Notes: a model not told the origin generated them from the sequence alone. Positions 10,740 to 23,458 are shown, counted from the stretch's first letter. The stretch: DNA of 64,000 nt from Triglochin maritima (GCA_963682175.1 OY821770.1:10074501-10138500), one strand, 5' to 3'. Numbers and translations are program-made.

Positions 10740-12510
10740 GCTTGTTCGTTGGCACCCATTGCTTCTTCGCGGTCATCCTAATTGTCTCCAACTAACCGTG
10801 GAATGACGTTTATTTCGGTTAATCTTTCAGTTCTCCCGTATACGATTAGCAGTGTCTCATTTTCTAATTTTGTCAGTTGTTGGGTAATCATCGTATGCTT
10901 TGGGACCCAGTTTTTTGGTCAGGCATCTACGTACCATAGTTGCAACCTATTCACGTTGTCCGGACAAGATAGCTTGGGTGGCGATGCTTGGAATCGTGAT
11001 CACCTTCTGTGGATACCATTCCATCTCCTGCATTTGCTCTAACACATCTAGCAATGTGTTTATTAACTATCTATTAAAATTAGTAACATTAACTTGACAT
11101 TTTCTGAGTTTAAAAAGAACTAAACTCAGAAAATAAAATTTACTTACGTCCATTGATAGCTCTGACCCTTTGGTTATTAGATCATTTAAATCCCCTAGCC
11201 TCACCTTGAAGACATCCTTGCACCAAACATATTCTATCATGTCTTTTAACATATTCTTTTCTGCATCAGTCAACTCTGCCATGACTTCCACGTCGATGTT
11301 TCCACTTAAATTTACCAATGGTTTATTTACCCGACTCTTTGTTGGGGATAATTTGTCTTGTTTGGTTGTAATTTGATTTCCATCAAATTTGAGCATCTTC
11401 TCCATGATTGACTATTCACTTATTTGTGCTATCTTTCTTTTTCTCTCGTTCTTCTTCTTCTTCTTCTCATCCAACTCTCTTTTCTTGAGACTTCTATGTC
11501 GTCTCCTCTCTCCTTTTTCCTTCTTTTCATCCTCATTTTCTTTTTGTAAGGTATCTCTTTCTTTTCCTTACATGTCTGGTCCTCATTCCATGTTGCTCAT
11601 TTTTTTCCTTTTTCTTCTCTCTTTTATTTTCTTCTTCTTTTCTTTTCTCATCTTCTCCCTTCTTCTTCCTCTCTTATTTCTTCTTCTCCGCTTCTTTCCT
11701 CTACTCCTCTTTCTTCTTCTTCTTTCTTCGTTCTCTTCTTCCTTTCTCTTTCTCTCCTCCTTTGCTTCTTTTCTTTCCTTCTCTTCTTCCTCCATTTTTT
11801 CCCTTTTCCTCTTACATTTTCTTTTTTTCCCCTCTTCCTCCCTAGTCTCATGTTACGCTTCTTCTTCTCCACCAACGTATTCAAGATTCATTATTTTTTT
11901 CCTTGTTAATATCATGTAATATCATTAGGATTCTGAATTCTTAATGAATGTAGTAGAAATTCATGTTTTCATACTTTGGGGTCCCTAGAGGGACAAAGGT
12001 GTCCTTTAAGATACATGGTCAAGCTAAGACACACACCAGTGTCCCTCTAAAAGCTCACCTTTATCCCTCAAAGGACTCGTCAATCTTGAAACCACACGTC
12101 GGTCTCCTTTGAGGGATAGACGTGTCGTTCAAAGGACACCTATATCCTTTTAAGAACAAACATATTCTTCAAAGGACATCAGTGTCCTTTTAAACTCAAA
12201 GTTCTCCATCGAAAGACAAAGATGTCCATCGAAGAACAAAATTCTTATTTTTAAAGGACGCATTTTATTTTCAACGGTTTAAAAGGACACATACCATTAC
12301 ATTGGTGTAGTCGTCCACCGCTTCGACCTGGGATGTGGAGGCACCTTCTACAAACATCGTCAAGGTGTCCTCGCTGAGGTCTTCACTGCTTTCGTCTTCC
12401 ATAGAAGTTCTCTCTGGCAAGGTGTAATTGGTACATTCTGGAAAGGCATATACGTATACATCTTTCTCTCCATTTAGAGACTTCATCGACCTATCTAAAA
12501 GTTGTGGCAA
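10740..12510 (-). pseudogene. Unidentified minus-strand coding remnant, Lys/Glu-rich
   Basis: I do not recognise the family. Three stretches look like exons of one decayed gene. The most open (11405 to about 11140) reads MEKMLKFDGNQITTKQ..., an acidic-basic segment ending MD at a splice-donor-like GTAAGT. Upstream of it (11884 to 11583) lies a Lys/Glu/Arg-only low-complexity segment. Further upstream (12510 to 12290) lies a segment with SLNGEKDVYVYAFPECTNY. A downstream stretch (about 11030-10800) gives EMEWYPQKVITIP, interrupted by stops. The strand is shared with coding debris at 13400-14200. A transposon-borne gene is the likeliest explanation, but no motif proves it. Confidence 0.35.
11980..12290. 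repeat. Second AAAGGACA/TGTCCTTT repeat array
   Basis: Units such as gtgtcctttaa, caaaggacatc and tccctcaaaggac recur in both orientations at 20-40-base spacing, as at 4740-5215. It lies between two of the coding-like segments on the minus strand. Confidence 0.65.
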
Positions 12511-12519
12511 GAACCATCA

Positions 12520-13395
12520 AGTTAAGTATTCTCATTTAAACAAACAAGAATACATTTACATTCATCACATATTTCATAAGATAACATTCTTTCTCATTCT
12601 TCATTACATGTATAAAGATCATCTCCACCCCCAAAGGGGATGAAACTACTCACTACACATTAAACTAACAATTATACTAAAAAGGAAAGACATTCTAACA
12701 ATTTTCAAACATTCAAACAAAACTAAAAAGAAAATATTTTATTTACATTACTCACATTACAAAGTGGCATCCTCTCTATCTTGAGTTTTGCTTCAAATGC
12801 TTACTCCAAGTAGAGAGAATGACCATCAAGCAATAGGTAGGTTACAAAAGAGGAATATGAGTTCTATTTATGGACATGAAAAAGGCAACTGGGGACAAAA
12901 CCCCGACGTGAGACTAATGAAACATACTCAAAATGGACATACACTACATAACCTACAACCATGTGAAACCGGGTCAAATTATGACCAAAATGAACCACCA
13001 ATTGGAGGTCAATTTTTGTCTGATGTGATCGATTTTAGATATCTTCTTACATGCTTTAATTCTTTACGTGGGGTGCACTGTCAGATCAATTATTAGAGTC
13101 TGAGCATGAATCTAATTGCCAAAATACTCCTCATGATGGTGTGAAATTTCTCAGTTTGTTATTTGGTCCTTCCGACTTATATCCAGGTCCTTCCCTCTTG
13201 CAGATAGGTCCTTGTGTATGACGAACAAGTCCAGTTTACTTTATTTAAGTCATTTATTCTTATATTTCAGTCATTTTCTCTTCCATTTTCTTCTTTGTTA
13301 CTTAATACCTGAAAATACACAACAAACACTCGAGTAGCAGAAAATTAGGGGTAAAATTAAGGATATATAACATGAATATGATGCATTATATGCTA
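12520..13395. repeat. LTR-like or insertion fragment flanked by a repeated 54-base segment
   Basis: The central wording (caccccc aaaggggatgaaactactcac near 12618) resembles 6210-6260. The block is bracketed by two similar segments, 12446-12500 and 13404-13457, both encoding GEKDVYxY on the minus strand. It has no credible gene. It may be an inserted repeat with duplicated flanks; the edges are approximate. Confidence 0.4.
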
Positions 13396-13399
13396 CTAA

Positions 13400-14205
13400 T
13401 CAGTGTATGCGTACACGTCTTTCTCTCCATGCAGAGACTCCGTCGACATGTCTTTCCAAAATTGTATTTCTTTGTCTTTCTCGTCTAGTACTTTGCTTTT
13501 CTCCCCCAGTTGTTGCTGCAAATCCTTGATCATCTGCTCTGCCTTATGCCATCTCAATTTTAGCTCCTGCTAGTTAACATCATTGTCCAATGGGTCCCTC
13601 AGATGTTGTGGGCACCCATAATTATCCTCTGAGGTAGAACGTACCAAGAAATACGTTGATTGCCACTGGTTGCAGGCTAAACGCATTCGTCCACCTCACG
13701 GTCCTCACATGTCTCTATATTCTCAGGTGCTTCCAACTCATCTTCTTCTCTCAACTCCAATTCTCTGCATGCTATTTTGAGGAGGGTGATGCCCTGCATT
13801 TCCAACACCCTCGGCATCTTCATTGCCCTAAGGAAGGAGCTCTAGCGGTTCACTATTGGGAAGCACGACGACATCGCATTCTCTATTTTATCTTCTCATA
13901 GAGTCATACCTGCATCAACATGTAGATATCTCGTTTCAGGGAGAACTATTAATATCATAAAATTAGGGAAAATGATTGGAATCGTTATTTTTTTACCTGA
14001 AGTATGACCACACATCTGTCTAGGTTCCCCTGCCTTCGGGTAACGCCTGGTAGATTTTTTTTTCTTTATATCTCTATTGGCTTTTATTATGTCAACATAC
14101 ATGTCAAAAACTGCCTCCGCCTAGGCGCACGTTCTCATTTCCTCCAGGTTTCGATCGTAGACATGTATCATCTCTTCGCTCTGTGTGAATCGTCTTAGAG
14201 ATGGA
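13400..14205 (-). pseudogene. Unidentified minus-strand coding remnant with coiled coil
   Basis: Two exon-like stretches are visible. At 14205-13995 the frame reads FTQSEEMIHVYDRNLEEM, a stop, then AEAVFDMYVDIIKAN and a basic segment, ending at a TCAG/GTAAAA donor-like site. At 13610-13400 it reads HKAEQMIKDLQQQLGEK and on to FWKDMSTESLHGEKD, a clear heptad-type coiled coil. The family is unknown to me. It is probably the upstream part of the gene debris at 10740-12510. Open runs are short, so I treat it as decayed. Confidence 0.35.
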
Positions 14206-14230
14206 AGGTACTGAAAAGAAGACAAAACAG

Positions 14231-16560
14231 AAGTTTGACTAACACTTTGTCGTCTCCTTGATGTTTCTCATAACCACCTAACCAAACGTCTAATTAATCA
14301 TTCAAAAGTTAAAATACTTTATCACCCCCTCTAGAGTAGCATTTGATCCTAACAATGCATGGACGTCTCTGTGGAATAACTCAGTAGCGTGGTGATGAAT
14401 ATCATTGGATTGTATTTTAGGTGTCACCTCATTTATGTTATTTTTATATTTTTGTGTTGTTTCATTGGAATGTGTTAACCCTAAGTTTATAATTAAATTA
14501 TGCTCAAGTTTACAGCAGAATTCGTTTCAATTTGGTTTCTAGTGTTATATAAAATTGATGCCTATATGATGTAAATATAACCTGACCAAATATGAACTTT
14601 TATCTAATTTTACTAGAAAGTTAACGTTTGGACTATTCCCACAAAGTAATACGGAAAAAATCAAAAAATAATAATGATTATTGATGAATATGGGGTGAAA
14701 CTGTTACGAAATCAAAATAAAAAAAAACGATTGTGAAGTTTTAAAGTTGAGGAAGTTAAATTTAAATGGAACAGAGTTTAGGGAGGTTATTTTTAATTTA
14801 CTCTTGTGTCTTAAGAATTTGTAATGAATTTCATAGGATTAGCCTGGTTGATGGATTGAATGTGATATAGAATAAATACACTAGACCTTCTTTATATCAA
14901 ACAATTAGGTATGACTTGGCCAATTTGAAACTAATTTATTTGTTTGCAATTATGGAGCGATACTTTGAAAGAATGATTAAAATGTTAGATAAACAATTGT
15001 TTTGAATCATCTTTTGTTATAAAAAGAGAATAATTGAAACAATTTTGTGGTACTCGATCCTTTCGAGGCCGTACAGCAACATGGAAGTAACTTTAGTATG
15101 AATGTGCTACAATCAATTAAATTTTTCTGTGACTCGTGTGGCAGTGGGTTGATACATTTTGTGATCGTAATTCAAGCATCATCCCATCCACAAACACCAA
15201 CAAACAACAATCACAACAAAGGAATCTAGGGGAAAACCCCCACCTCTCTCAATTGAGTGAAATTGAGATGGAGTGAAAAACTCCTTTATGTGTCGCCTTC
15301 TCTCTTGTTTAATCGGGTATGGATCATATCTTATTTACCGATCTATTACCCAAGTTTATTGTTACACCCAATTATATATTCTACAACAAATGGCTTTATG
15401 CAACTAGGTCCAGTAAGCCTCGAACACCACGTGAGGTTGCAGCTGCAGTTAATTGAAGTGATTAACCGAGGGGATAAGATTCAACCCACTTATTACGATT
15501 AACGAAAACACCTGGTTATCAAAAGAAGAAGAAAAAGTGTTACATTCTGGGGATCGTGTGCGATTCCTCCCCCATTCCTTCCTCTCGTGCAGCTCGTTTC
15601 ACAAACTTGTTTTGCATTAGAAAAACGTGCAAGCCGAGGCAAGAGAATTTAATACGGGAAATCCAATGGCAAGGCGACAGAGAGGTCATTGGGATAAAAT
15701 TGGCCTGACATTTAGTGTACTGTCGGTAGTAACGATTGCAAACGAAAGTTCTGCATTGACCAGTTGAAATGAGATTTACAAGTGTGTCTTGGAGTTACTG
15801 TTTGAATTGATGGCATGATGTGACTTATGGTTATGGAATATATGCGGGGCTGTGGTTGCAGTTGCCTCAAGGTACGGTAGTTAATGTGTCGCTGGAGTTG
15901 AAATGTGAAGTCGATGTGCTCGGGCCATCTTAACGGATGACCAAATGGGGTCAGGACGGGACCCGACCTCAGGCCTCTAAGGGTGGGAAAAACTCACGTC
16001 AGGTTACAACCTGGGTTGACGACGTGGCCAACTTGGGTTGGTCATGTGGCCAATCTGGGTAGGTTGAATTATTTTTTTTGTAATAAATGATTAAAAATCA
16101 GTTTTTATATGTTTAATAAATTTTTATTGATATATATATATATTTTTTTATATATTTGGAATTATTTTTTGAAAATTAAAACAAATAATCAAATACTCTA
16201 CGTTCTCTCCCCCCTACGTCCTTTGAACATAAATCTTTGGTAAAAAATAAATTTAATTTTTTTAAAAATAAAACATATTTTCAGAAGAAAAAACAAGATT
16301 TGAAAAAAATTAAAATGACTTTAAAATAAATATATTAACATTATTAACTATTATCAATATTAAAAAAGGTAAATTATTTAATTGATATGTATATTATTTT
16401 ATATAATTAGAATTAATTTTTAAGAATTAAAATAAATGAAAATTAATAAGATAAAGTCGTAAAAATAATTTATTTAGTAGTTTGTGTATTTTTGTGGTGT
16501 AACTAACGCATTGGATCAAGAACGGAAATTTAAAGTTCAAAACAAATTTCAGGTTCAAAA
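14231..16560. other. Long stretch without a recognised gene
   Basis: AT-rich sequence with only short chance frames. Points seen: a GGGTTGGCCAA/TTGGGTTGG-rich block at 15940-16070 resembling the ends of non-autonomous DNA transposons, and a very AT-rich block with TA runs at 16070-16450. I see no gene, RNA or clear repeat boundary. Confidence 0.5.
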
Positions 16561-16578
16561 TAAAATCAGAGTAGATAT

Positions 16579-18880
16579 TCAAGGACAAATAGCTAAGAAA
16601 ATAAAATCAAAGTTATGAAGAAAAATCAAGGTGCTTGACCTTTGAGTCAAGTAGTGTTGATCCAAGATTGATTCCTTGCATTTCCTAGCCTGGTGTTCCA
16701 AAATCCCACAGTTCTTGCATTTGTGCCTTCTTTGTGTTGTCGTTGGCTTGTCACATGTTTTTATTCTCTTCAAGCGTGGTCTCCCAGTATTTCTCTTCGT
16801 TTTTAGGGGCAACACAACACCCCCTTCTTTTACCCAACTAATCTTGTCTGGCATTTGACTAATGTTTGTAGCGTAAGCGCATCTCTACTTCTCATTGGTG
16901 TACCACTCACTCACATAATTCTCCCATACCACACCTATAAGTGTTGCAAGCAACGCGCAGGCATGCTTACAAGGTAACCCAATGATTTGCCACATTCCAC
17001 ATGTGCAAGACTTCTGTCCCAGGTCTATGATACACTGCTTTACCTTTGTCGGATGTAACCTCTATGAGGTCGTCACTAGACCTTACGACCGTGTATGATC
17101 CCAATTCTCTTGTTTTGTTAGACAACCACTTCTTTGCCAAAGGTACCAACACACTAGTCCACTGCTTTACCTCTGTTTGTCTAGTATAAATGATTTTCAT
17201 GTACTTCGGTCGCAATGTGTCGACCATACTTACAACGGGGAAGTGTCTTGCTTCATTAATGTATGCATTATATGACTCACTGAAGTGATTTGTGATGAAT
17301 GAACACTTCACGTACATATCAAACTGGCTTCTTGACCACACTTTGTCCTTGTACTCCACATTCTGTATCCAGTCATATGCTGCCTTGTTTGCTACTTCCA
17401 TCTCTGGCATGTACCGTTGGAAGTGCTCTTCTTTATAGGATTGAGAGGCACACCAGAGAAGAGATTGCAAATAAGCTCCATGGAATTTTTTCTTGAAAGT
17501 TTTGTAAAGGTGCCTAATACAACTTCTATGCTCAGACCCTGGATAAGTCTTAGCCACCGCTTCCTCCAATCCCTTGCATCGGTCAGTGAAATGATGAATA
17601 CTAATCCTTCGGGTTGACCCACGGCTTCCATAAGATTACCCATGAACGATTGCCAAGACAGTTCACTCACAATATTTGCACTCCCAAATACTAACAGGAA
17701 GATTTTGTTGTTCCCATCAACAACAGTGGAAGACAACAAAACACATTGATATTTATGTTTCAGATGACATCCATCAAGCCCTACGACATGTTTGCATCCA
17801 TCGAGGAAACCTCACCTACAAGCATTGGAGCATACAAACAAGTACTGAAATTGGTTGTTCGGATGCAGTTGAAACTTGATCACACTACCGGAGTTCCGTC
17901 TATTCAATTCACCAACTAACGTGGGCACTAACTCAAATTGTAGACCGTCTACTCCATGAAATTTCTACAACGCTAATGTTCGACCTCTCCAAACTATGTG
18001 GTATGAGAGCTTCATGTGATATTCTCTCCGAAGTAGGTCGGCAATGTTCTTGATTGTGAGCCTCTCATCCTGCCTTAACAACTCTAGTGCCTGATAATCA
18101 ATTCAGTGCTTCGTAGCCATCTTAGAAGCACAACTATTAACTGAGGAGCAAATGTGAGGAGTGGTAAGTGTCTTGATTTGAAACAATTTCGATTCTTGCA
18201 TCACCGACGCATGAATTCTCCATGAGAAGTGAGGGTCCTGACACTTCATTGTCACGTGGTCTAGTTGACTCTTAAGGAAAACAACTGCACTCTCAGATAA
18301 TATGCAATGTTGTATCAAAGTCATTCTGAAGCATGCCACATCCGGAAACATCGCCCCAACACACATCTCTGGATTTTTCATGTTAACATGTAGTGGTTTG
18401 GCTCATCATCGAAATTGTAAGTGAAGTCGTCAACAATGTCGTCCTCGAAGCTGTCATCAAACTCGGGGAAAACAAATTCTTCTTGCTCTTCTCTTTCTAC
18501 GTATGATTCTCTGCTTGGCATGTAATCAGGTCCATCTTCATCAGATTCCCAAGCAGCATCCATGTCAACATCATCAAGGTCCTCTATTGTGGGGCCGTCG
18601 TTTTGGATGGCCATTGACCTCCCCCTACGACTTCCACTGGCAGACTTTCTTGGAGGTCTTTCATTTTTGGCATTTTCATTTTGCATGGCAGATCTTCTCA
18701 AAGGCTCGATTGGACATTGTGGTTCCTCTGGGAAAATACGTGTGCCTTTGGGTTGCATTTCTAATTCTGGAACCATTTGACATTCAGGTTGATCTACACT
18801 TCTGCTACCAGAACATGAGTGTACATGGTGGACTTGTTCAACTGCACATATGGTGAGTGTTGTGGTGACTTGGTATGGTG
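16579..18880 (-). pseudogene. MULE (Mutator-like) transposase, decayed
   Basis: A MULE transposase would cut and move Mutator-like elements. On the minus strand the parts run in order. The N-terminus is acidic (about 18880-18380). A MuDR-type DNA-binding segment has NPEMCVGAMFPD...FSWRIHAS (18381-18105). The DDE core includes SSTVVDGNNKIFLLVF and CIRHLYKTFKKKFHG (about 17900-17200). A SWIM zinc finger follows with CTCGMWQIIGLPCKHAC (about 17000-16950), and a CCHC knuckle CKNCGILEHQARKC ends it (about 16720-16680). These pieces lie in different frames, so several frameshifts and stops have destroyed the gene. I cannot see clear long terminal inverted repeats. Confidence 0.82.
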
Positions 18881-18959
18881 GGTTAATTGTTATGGGTAAA
18901 ACTGTAACAATAAAATGATTTTGGTATATAAACAAATAATAACATATTTGATTTAGGCG

Positions 18960-19215
18960 GGTTGCGGATAATGCGGGAGGGGTGGTTACAAGACAACCGC
19001 AACTTGCCACGCTTATTAGGTGGGTTATGCGGGTGGCGGGTAAGGTTTTTTGGTCGACTGTCGAAATTAGGCGGATAATGCGAGGGGGGGGGGGGGGGTT
19101 ACGAGACAACCTTAACTTGCCTCGCTTATCAGGAGGGTTATGCGGGTTGGCGGGTAAGGTTTTTTTGTCGATTGTCCGCATTAGGCGGGGCGGGGCGAAT
19201 CAGGTTTGCGGGTAA
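18960..19215. repeat. GC-rich tandem repeat with a 15-G run
   Basis: Two imperfect units of about 110 bases each carry gataatgcg, a G run, ttac-agacaacc, cttgcc-cgcttat-agg and gttatgcggg-ggcgggtaagg. The second unit has 15 consecutive G at 19084-19098. The end (gcggggcgaatcaggtttgcgggtaaaat) resembles the terminus of a plant DNA transposon. It lies directly upstream of the MULE coding region, but I cannot show it is that element's end. Confidence 0.6.
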
Positions 19216-19548
19216 AATCCTACCAATTTACAACTCTATGTGTGGTTTTGAGTTTAGTATTTAAGGGTTTTACACCTTTTGTTTGTATAGAACACATACA
19301 ACACATTGTCTGATTTTTCCTTAAGAAAGATTAAAGTTTGAGAAAGTTCTTGAGAGATTTGGAGGACATATTACCTCCAGCGTCTTGTAAAACGCATGTG
19401 TCGTGGTTGTTTCAGATGTGCGTTCATTTTTAAAATTGATTTCATAGTAGTGCAAGACCCCTGATATTGCATAAATATAGTCTTCATGGGTAAGCAAAGA
19501 GAAAATTCTATGTGACCATTCCCTTGTCCAAATTTTGAAGACTAGAAG

Positions 19549-20693
19549 TTGGGGTGCATGTGGGTCAGGTTTGGGCCAGAACCTGACCCAACCCTAATAA
19601 TTTTGGTTTTTTGGGTTTGGGAAAAACCCAACCCGACCTGAAATTTTCGGGTTGGGTTGGGTCAGATCGGGTTAACCATCTTAGCTCTTCCATCATGCTC
19701 TTCCATACTCCTATTGGAACATAATCCCTTTATCAAACACTCAAAACATCTTCTGCTAAGTTGAAATTCTTGTCTCCTCATCTCATTCCTCAACTAAGAT
19801 GTGTTGTGCACGTTATTTCATTGCTGCTACAACAAATATCACATCTCCTACTTAACCAGAATTTCAATTGTTCTTAACCAAATATTGTGAAAACCAATTC
19901 CACTTATCCATAGATATCACAAAACCTATTTGACCAAAAATTAAGAAAATAAATTCCATGCTTATCAAAATTTTCGAAAATCAATTCCCTTAATTATGCA
20001 CATCACAATTCACAAGCCCTACTCGACCGAAAAATAAGAAAAACATTTCCTTGGGCTACCTTAGCTATAGATATCACAAAATCCTACACTCGATGTCTAG
20101 AAATTTCCTTACGAGGTCGACTTCAAAATCCTACTTTAAAAAATTACAGGAAATTGGGGAGCAGATCCCTCTCCTACGCCCTGCTCATTTGCGATCAAAT
20201 CCGATGTCGACCAACCTTCGCCTGCTTGACCTTGACGAGCAAATCCCTCTGCTTCGCGAACACCTCTGCCACAAGCGTCGTTGCCTCGACGATGTTCTCC
20301 TTGATCTTCTCAGACTCGAAGAAAAGTCATCCTACGGTAGTCTCCATATTGTCGTCGAATGCCGCGGAGGAGGCGTTGGCGAGGAAGTCCAAGGGCTGCG
20401 ATGAGGGATCAACGGAGGGACTTGGGGTGGGATTAACAGAGTAATCCCTCTGAGTTTTGTTTAGGGTTTGGGACTTAGGAATAGGAGGCGGGATGGAGAT
20501 GGACGGCTCAGATGGAATTTAGGCATAAATTTATTAAAAAAAATATCCGGGTGCGGGTTCGGTTTGGTCAACCCGAACTCGACCAGAAAATTTTGGTTTT
20601 CAGATTTTTCCAACCCGAACTCCTTCCCAATCTGACCCGACCAATCGGGTTCGGGTTGGTTTTCGGGTTCAACCCGACCCGTGTGCACCACAA
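19549..20693. mobile_element. Non-autonomous hAT element (1145 bp) with 8-bp TSD
   Basis: The target duplication actagaag is present at 19541-19548 and 20694-20701. The ends are imperfect inverted repeats: TTGGGGTGCATGTGGGTCAGG on the left and, in reverse complement, TTGTGGTGCACACGGGTCGGG on the right. Subterminal regions repeat GGGTT/AACCCGACC on both sides. There is no transposase frame; the centre instead holds coding-like sequence of another origin (20100-20500). Confidence 0.85.
20100..20500 (-). other. Possible captured gene fragment inside the hAT element
   Basis: On the minus strand, sequence resembling a plant 5' leader (20500-20450) is followed by a frame with PLDFLANASSAAFDDNMETT, a stop, then SEKIKENIVEATTLVAEVFA and KQRDLLVKVKQAKVG. 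Composition is much more GC-rich and codon-like than the transposon ends. The alternating charged/hydrophobic pattern looks like a real helical protein, but I do not recognise it. Non-autonomous DNA transposons are known to capture host gene pieces; this is inferred, not proven. Confidence 0.4.
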
Positions 20694-20871
20694 ACTAGAA
20701 GTACCAAGCTATGGCATGTTCCTTTAGGTTGTTGAGGTGTTAAGGTATTGGATTGATAATTTTCCTTAACCATTAGGTTGGAACATTGAAAATGCATGCC
20801 TCATAATCATTAGCAAGCAAAATGCTGATGGAAGCCCAAAATCCAATGAATCCAGATATAGACTCTCAATT

Positions 20872-21380
20872 AGGTCTGTCAAATTTACACGAAACACGAT
20901 TACACGACACAGACTTAGCGGATATGGATTGATAATTTGAAGACGATTAATAAATGGGTTGGATATGACAACACGATTATTAAATAGGTTGGATATGGAT
21001 TTATATTGCAAAAATGATTAACACGATTAAGACACGATAATTCATGATAATTAATCAGGTAATTAGGTATACAATTACGAATACTACACGATTAATACAC
21101 GACTAATACCGACAAGTCTACAAGTAATATATAAGTTATAAATTATAATGAACGAGTGGTGTGCAATCATGCAGTTTTGTATTCATGTAATAAACAAAAC
21201 TAATTGTGTATGGATTATTGTTTAACTGTATAAACGATAGTCGTGTTAAACGTGTACACGAAGTAACCCGTTTAATAATCGTGTATAAACGGGTTGGATA
21301 TGGCAACACGATTATAAACGGGTTGGATACGGTAGAAGTCTAGCAACACGATTATTAAATGGGTCGGATACGGCGCAGCA
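20872..21380. repeat. ACACGATT-rich DNA-transposon-like repeat, left part
   Basis: The motif ACACGATTA and its reverse recur about ten times, mixed with AACGGGTTGGATA. The stretch starts near gtctgtcaaatttacacg. It is split at cagca (21376-21380) by a gypsy LTR and resumes at 32026 with gacacgacacgattagcac. No gene is seen. It is probably the end of a non-autonomous DNA transposon with subterminal repeats. Confidence 0.6.
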
Positions 21381-23458
21381 TGATGCATTGCATACATTGC
21401 ATCATATGTCTTTCATTTAGATTAATTTTATATCAATAAATGCTACTGAGGTATGTGTTTAGTCTTATTTACAGAATACATGGACCTGAATGCAAATTAC
21501 CCATATCCCGAGCATAAATGCGTGCAAGAGACTCATTTCTATCATAAAGACCAAGTCAACATTAGCGGGATTCAAATGGAAGTTCATCCAAGCATAAAAG
21601 CATTCAAGACCTAATTACAAAAAAGACAAGGACTTAAGCACAAAAGGAGTCAGGGACTTAATTGCAAAAAAAGCCAAGGATCTAATTGCAAATTACGAGT
21701 AGCTTTTATTATTATGGAGAAAGTCTAAAGAAAAATCAATGTGGATCTCCAAATATATAAAGAAATAAAGTCGGAGCTCAAAAGAAAGGAAAGAATCAAT
21801 CCAGACGCGCAAAGGAGGATTAAATCATACCATAAACACACAGCAAAAATCCGTATCCAATCAGAGCATATTGTGCGGCGATTTAGCCGCAAGTTACATG
21901 TATTGTGCGGCGATTCCGCCGCACCCCTGTCGATCTGCGCCTCCGAATTTTGTCCAGTCGTGGTGTGACGCGTGTACTTTCCAATTTTATACTTAGGTCC
22001 CTTGTATCAGCTATAAATAGCCCCGAGAACGATGTTGTGGGGAGTTCTTGTTTTTGATCCATTATTTTAGCAATAAAATTCTGTTGGTTTATTTTGTGTT
22101 TTTACTTTCTTAGTTTCTCTAGGACCCTTTCTCCTCCTCTCCATCCATGAGTTTCTAACTCTCTCCAAATGGTAGGGGTGACGGATTTAGGGTGATGAGA
22201 AGAAGAATCAAGTTATTATTTTAATTTCGTATTAGTATATTTTGATTACTTGAGTTTATGTTGAGTCATTTATCATGTAATGCTTTTGAAGGGAATGTGT
22301 TCTAAAAGTTTTACTTTTAAATGTCAATTATTATGAATTGAATGAGAAATCATTTTGTTCCTTGTTTATGTTATTCGTCTTTTAGAAGTGTTAAGGAAGA
22401 GGCTCTTGGTCCTTAACCGTAGAGCTCTAAAAGATATTGGTTTACATAAAACAAAAGATATTCGCAATCATGGTAACTAACATGGAACATTAATTACCGA
22501 GTTAAGATTGTCGTGTTGGTCATAGATCATTGTAGCTCTACAAGTGAGTGACAACACGGGTATGCAAAAGAGGAAAATATTACTTTTGTATACTGAATAG
22601 ACCTAATAAGTAAAATATTATAGAAATGTGTTTCTGTGTCATTAATATTTTACTGTGTCTTTGGTCCTTTGATATGAGACTTATATCCGATCGCTTAAGG
22701 AGTTCTTAATTAGACTAGTGTCTTGAGCTATCGATGAGTGTAGTGTAAAGACATTAGTTGGTTAAGTACAACTTTTGTTGGAGAAGATAGTTAGTCAAAA
22801 GACTATCATTGCCCCCTCTTAATTGAGTGATGATATTAGTGGGCCCCTTGATAAAGCAAAGTTATAATGTGCACAATGTGATTTGAGTTAAGTCACATAT
22901 TTATAACTAGCTTAAAGAGATCAAGAAATGAATACTAAGACAAAGATGACACAATACTACTTTGTGTGTATTCTTAATATCATGAGGCAAGGGACGGGCA
23001 CAAGTGGTGCACGCCATCACTAAATGGATCGGGTTTTGGTTCGAGTGGAATTAAGACATCTAACTAATTGGGAGCTATAATGTGTAGCTAGATACCGCTT
23101 ATAGCTTGTGATATTAAGCCTTTAATATCACTGTCAACTTAGTTTAGATCCTCCCATAGGTCACACCACAAAACTGGGAAACAAGGAATGGGGATTTTGA
23201 GTTCATAAGATGTGTCGGGTTTCATGTAGAAAATATGACACATGGGGTGAACAAAGCAAAATCAAAGTTATATTGTGATTAATAACATAATTAGAATCTA
23301 AATTAAATTCATATGTGATGTAAATATTATGGGGTGTAATGATTGATCATTACATAGGATAATATGTTACATAAGTTGTGAATTTACTACTAATCCCGAA
23401 ATGTCAAATTTTGTAGGGGTTAAACTGAAATTTGACAAGTCTGCAAAACAGTGCTCAA

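Noticed and set aside
11389..11919. Plus-strand 176-residue Leu/Phe/Ser frame
   Set aside because: It is the antisense of a purine-rich Lys/Glu tract; pure low complexity.
15047..15502. Two short plus-strand frames of 60-81 residues
   Set aside because: No motif, no promoter or splice context, no similarity that I recognise.
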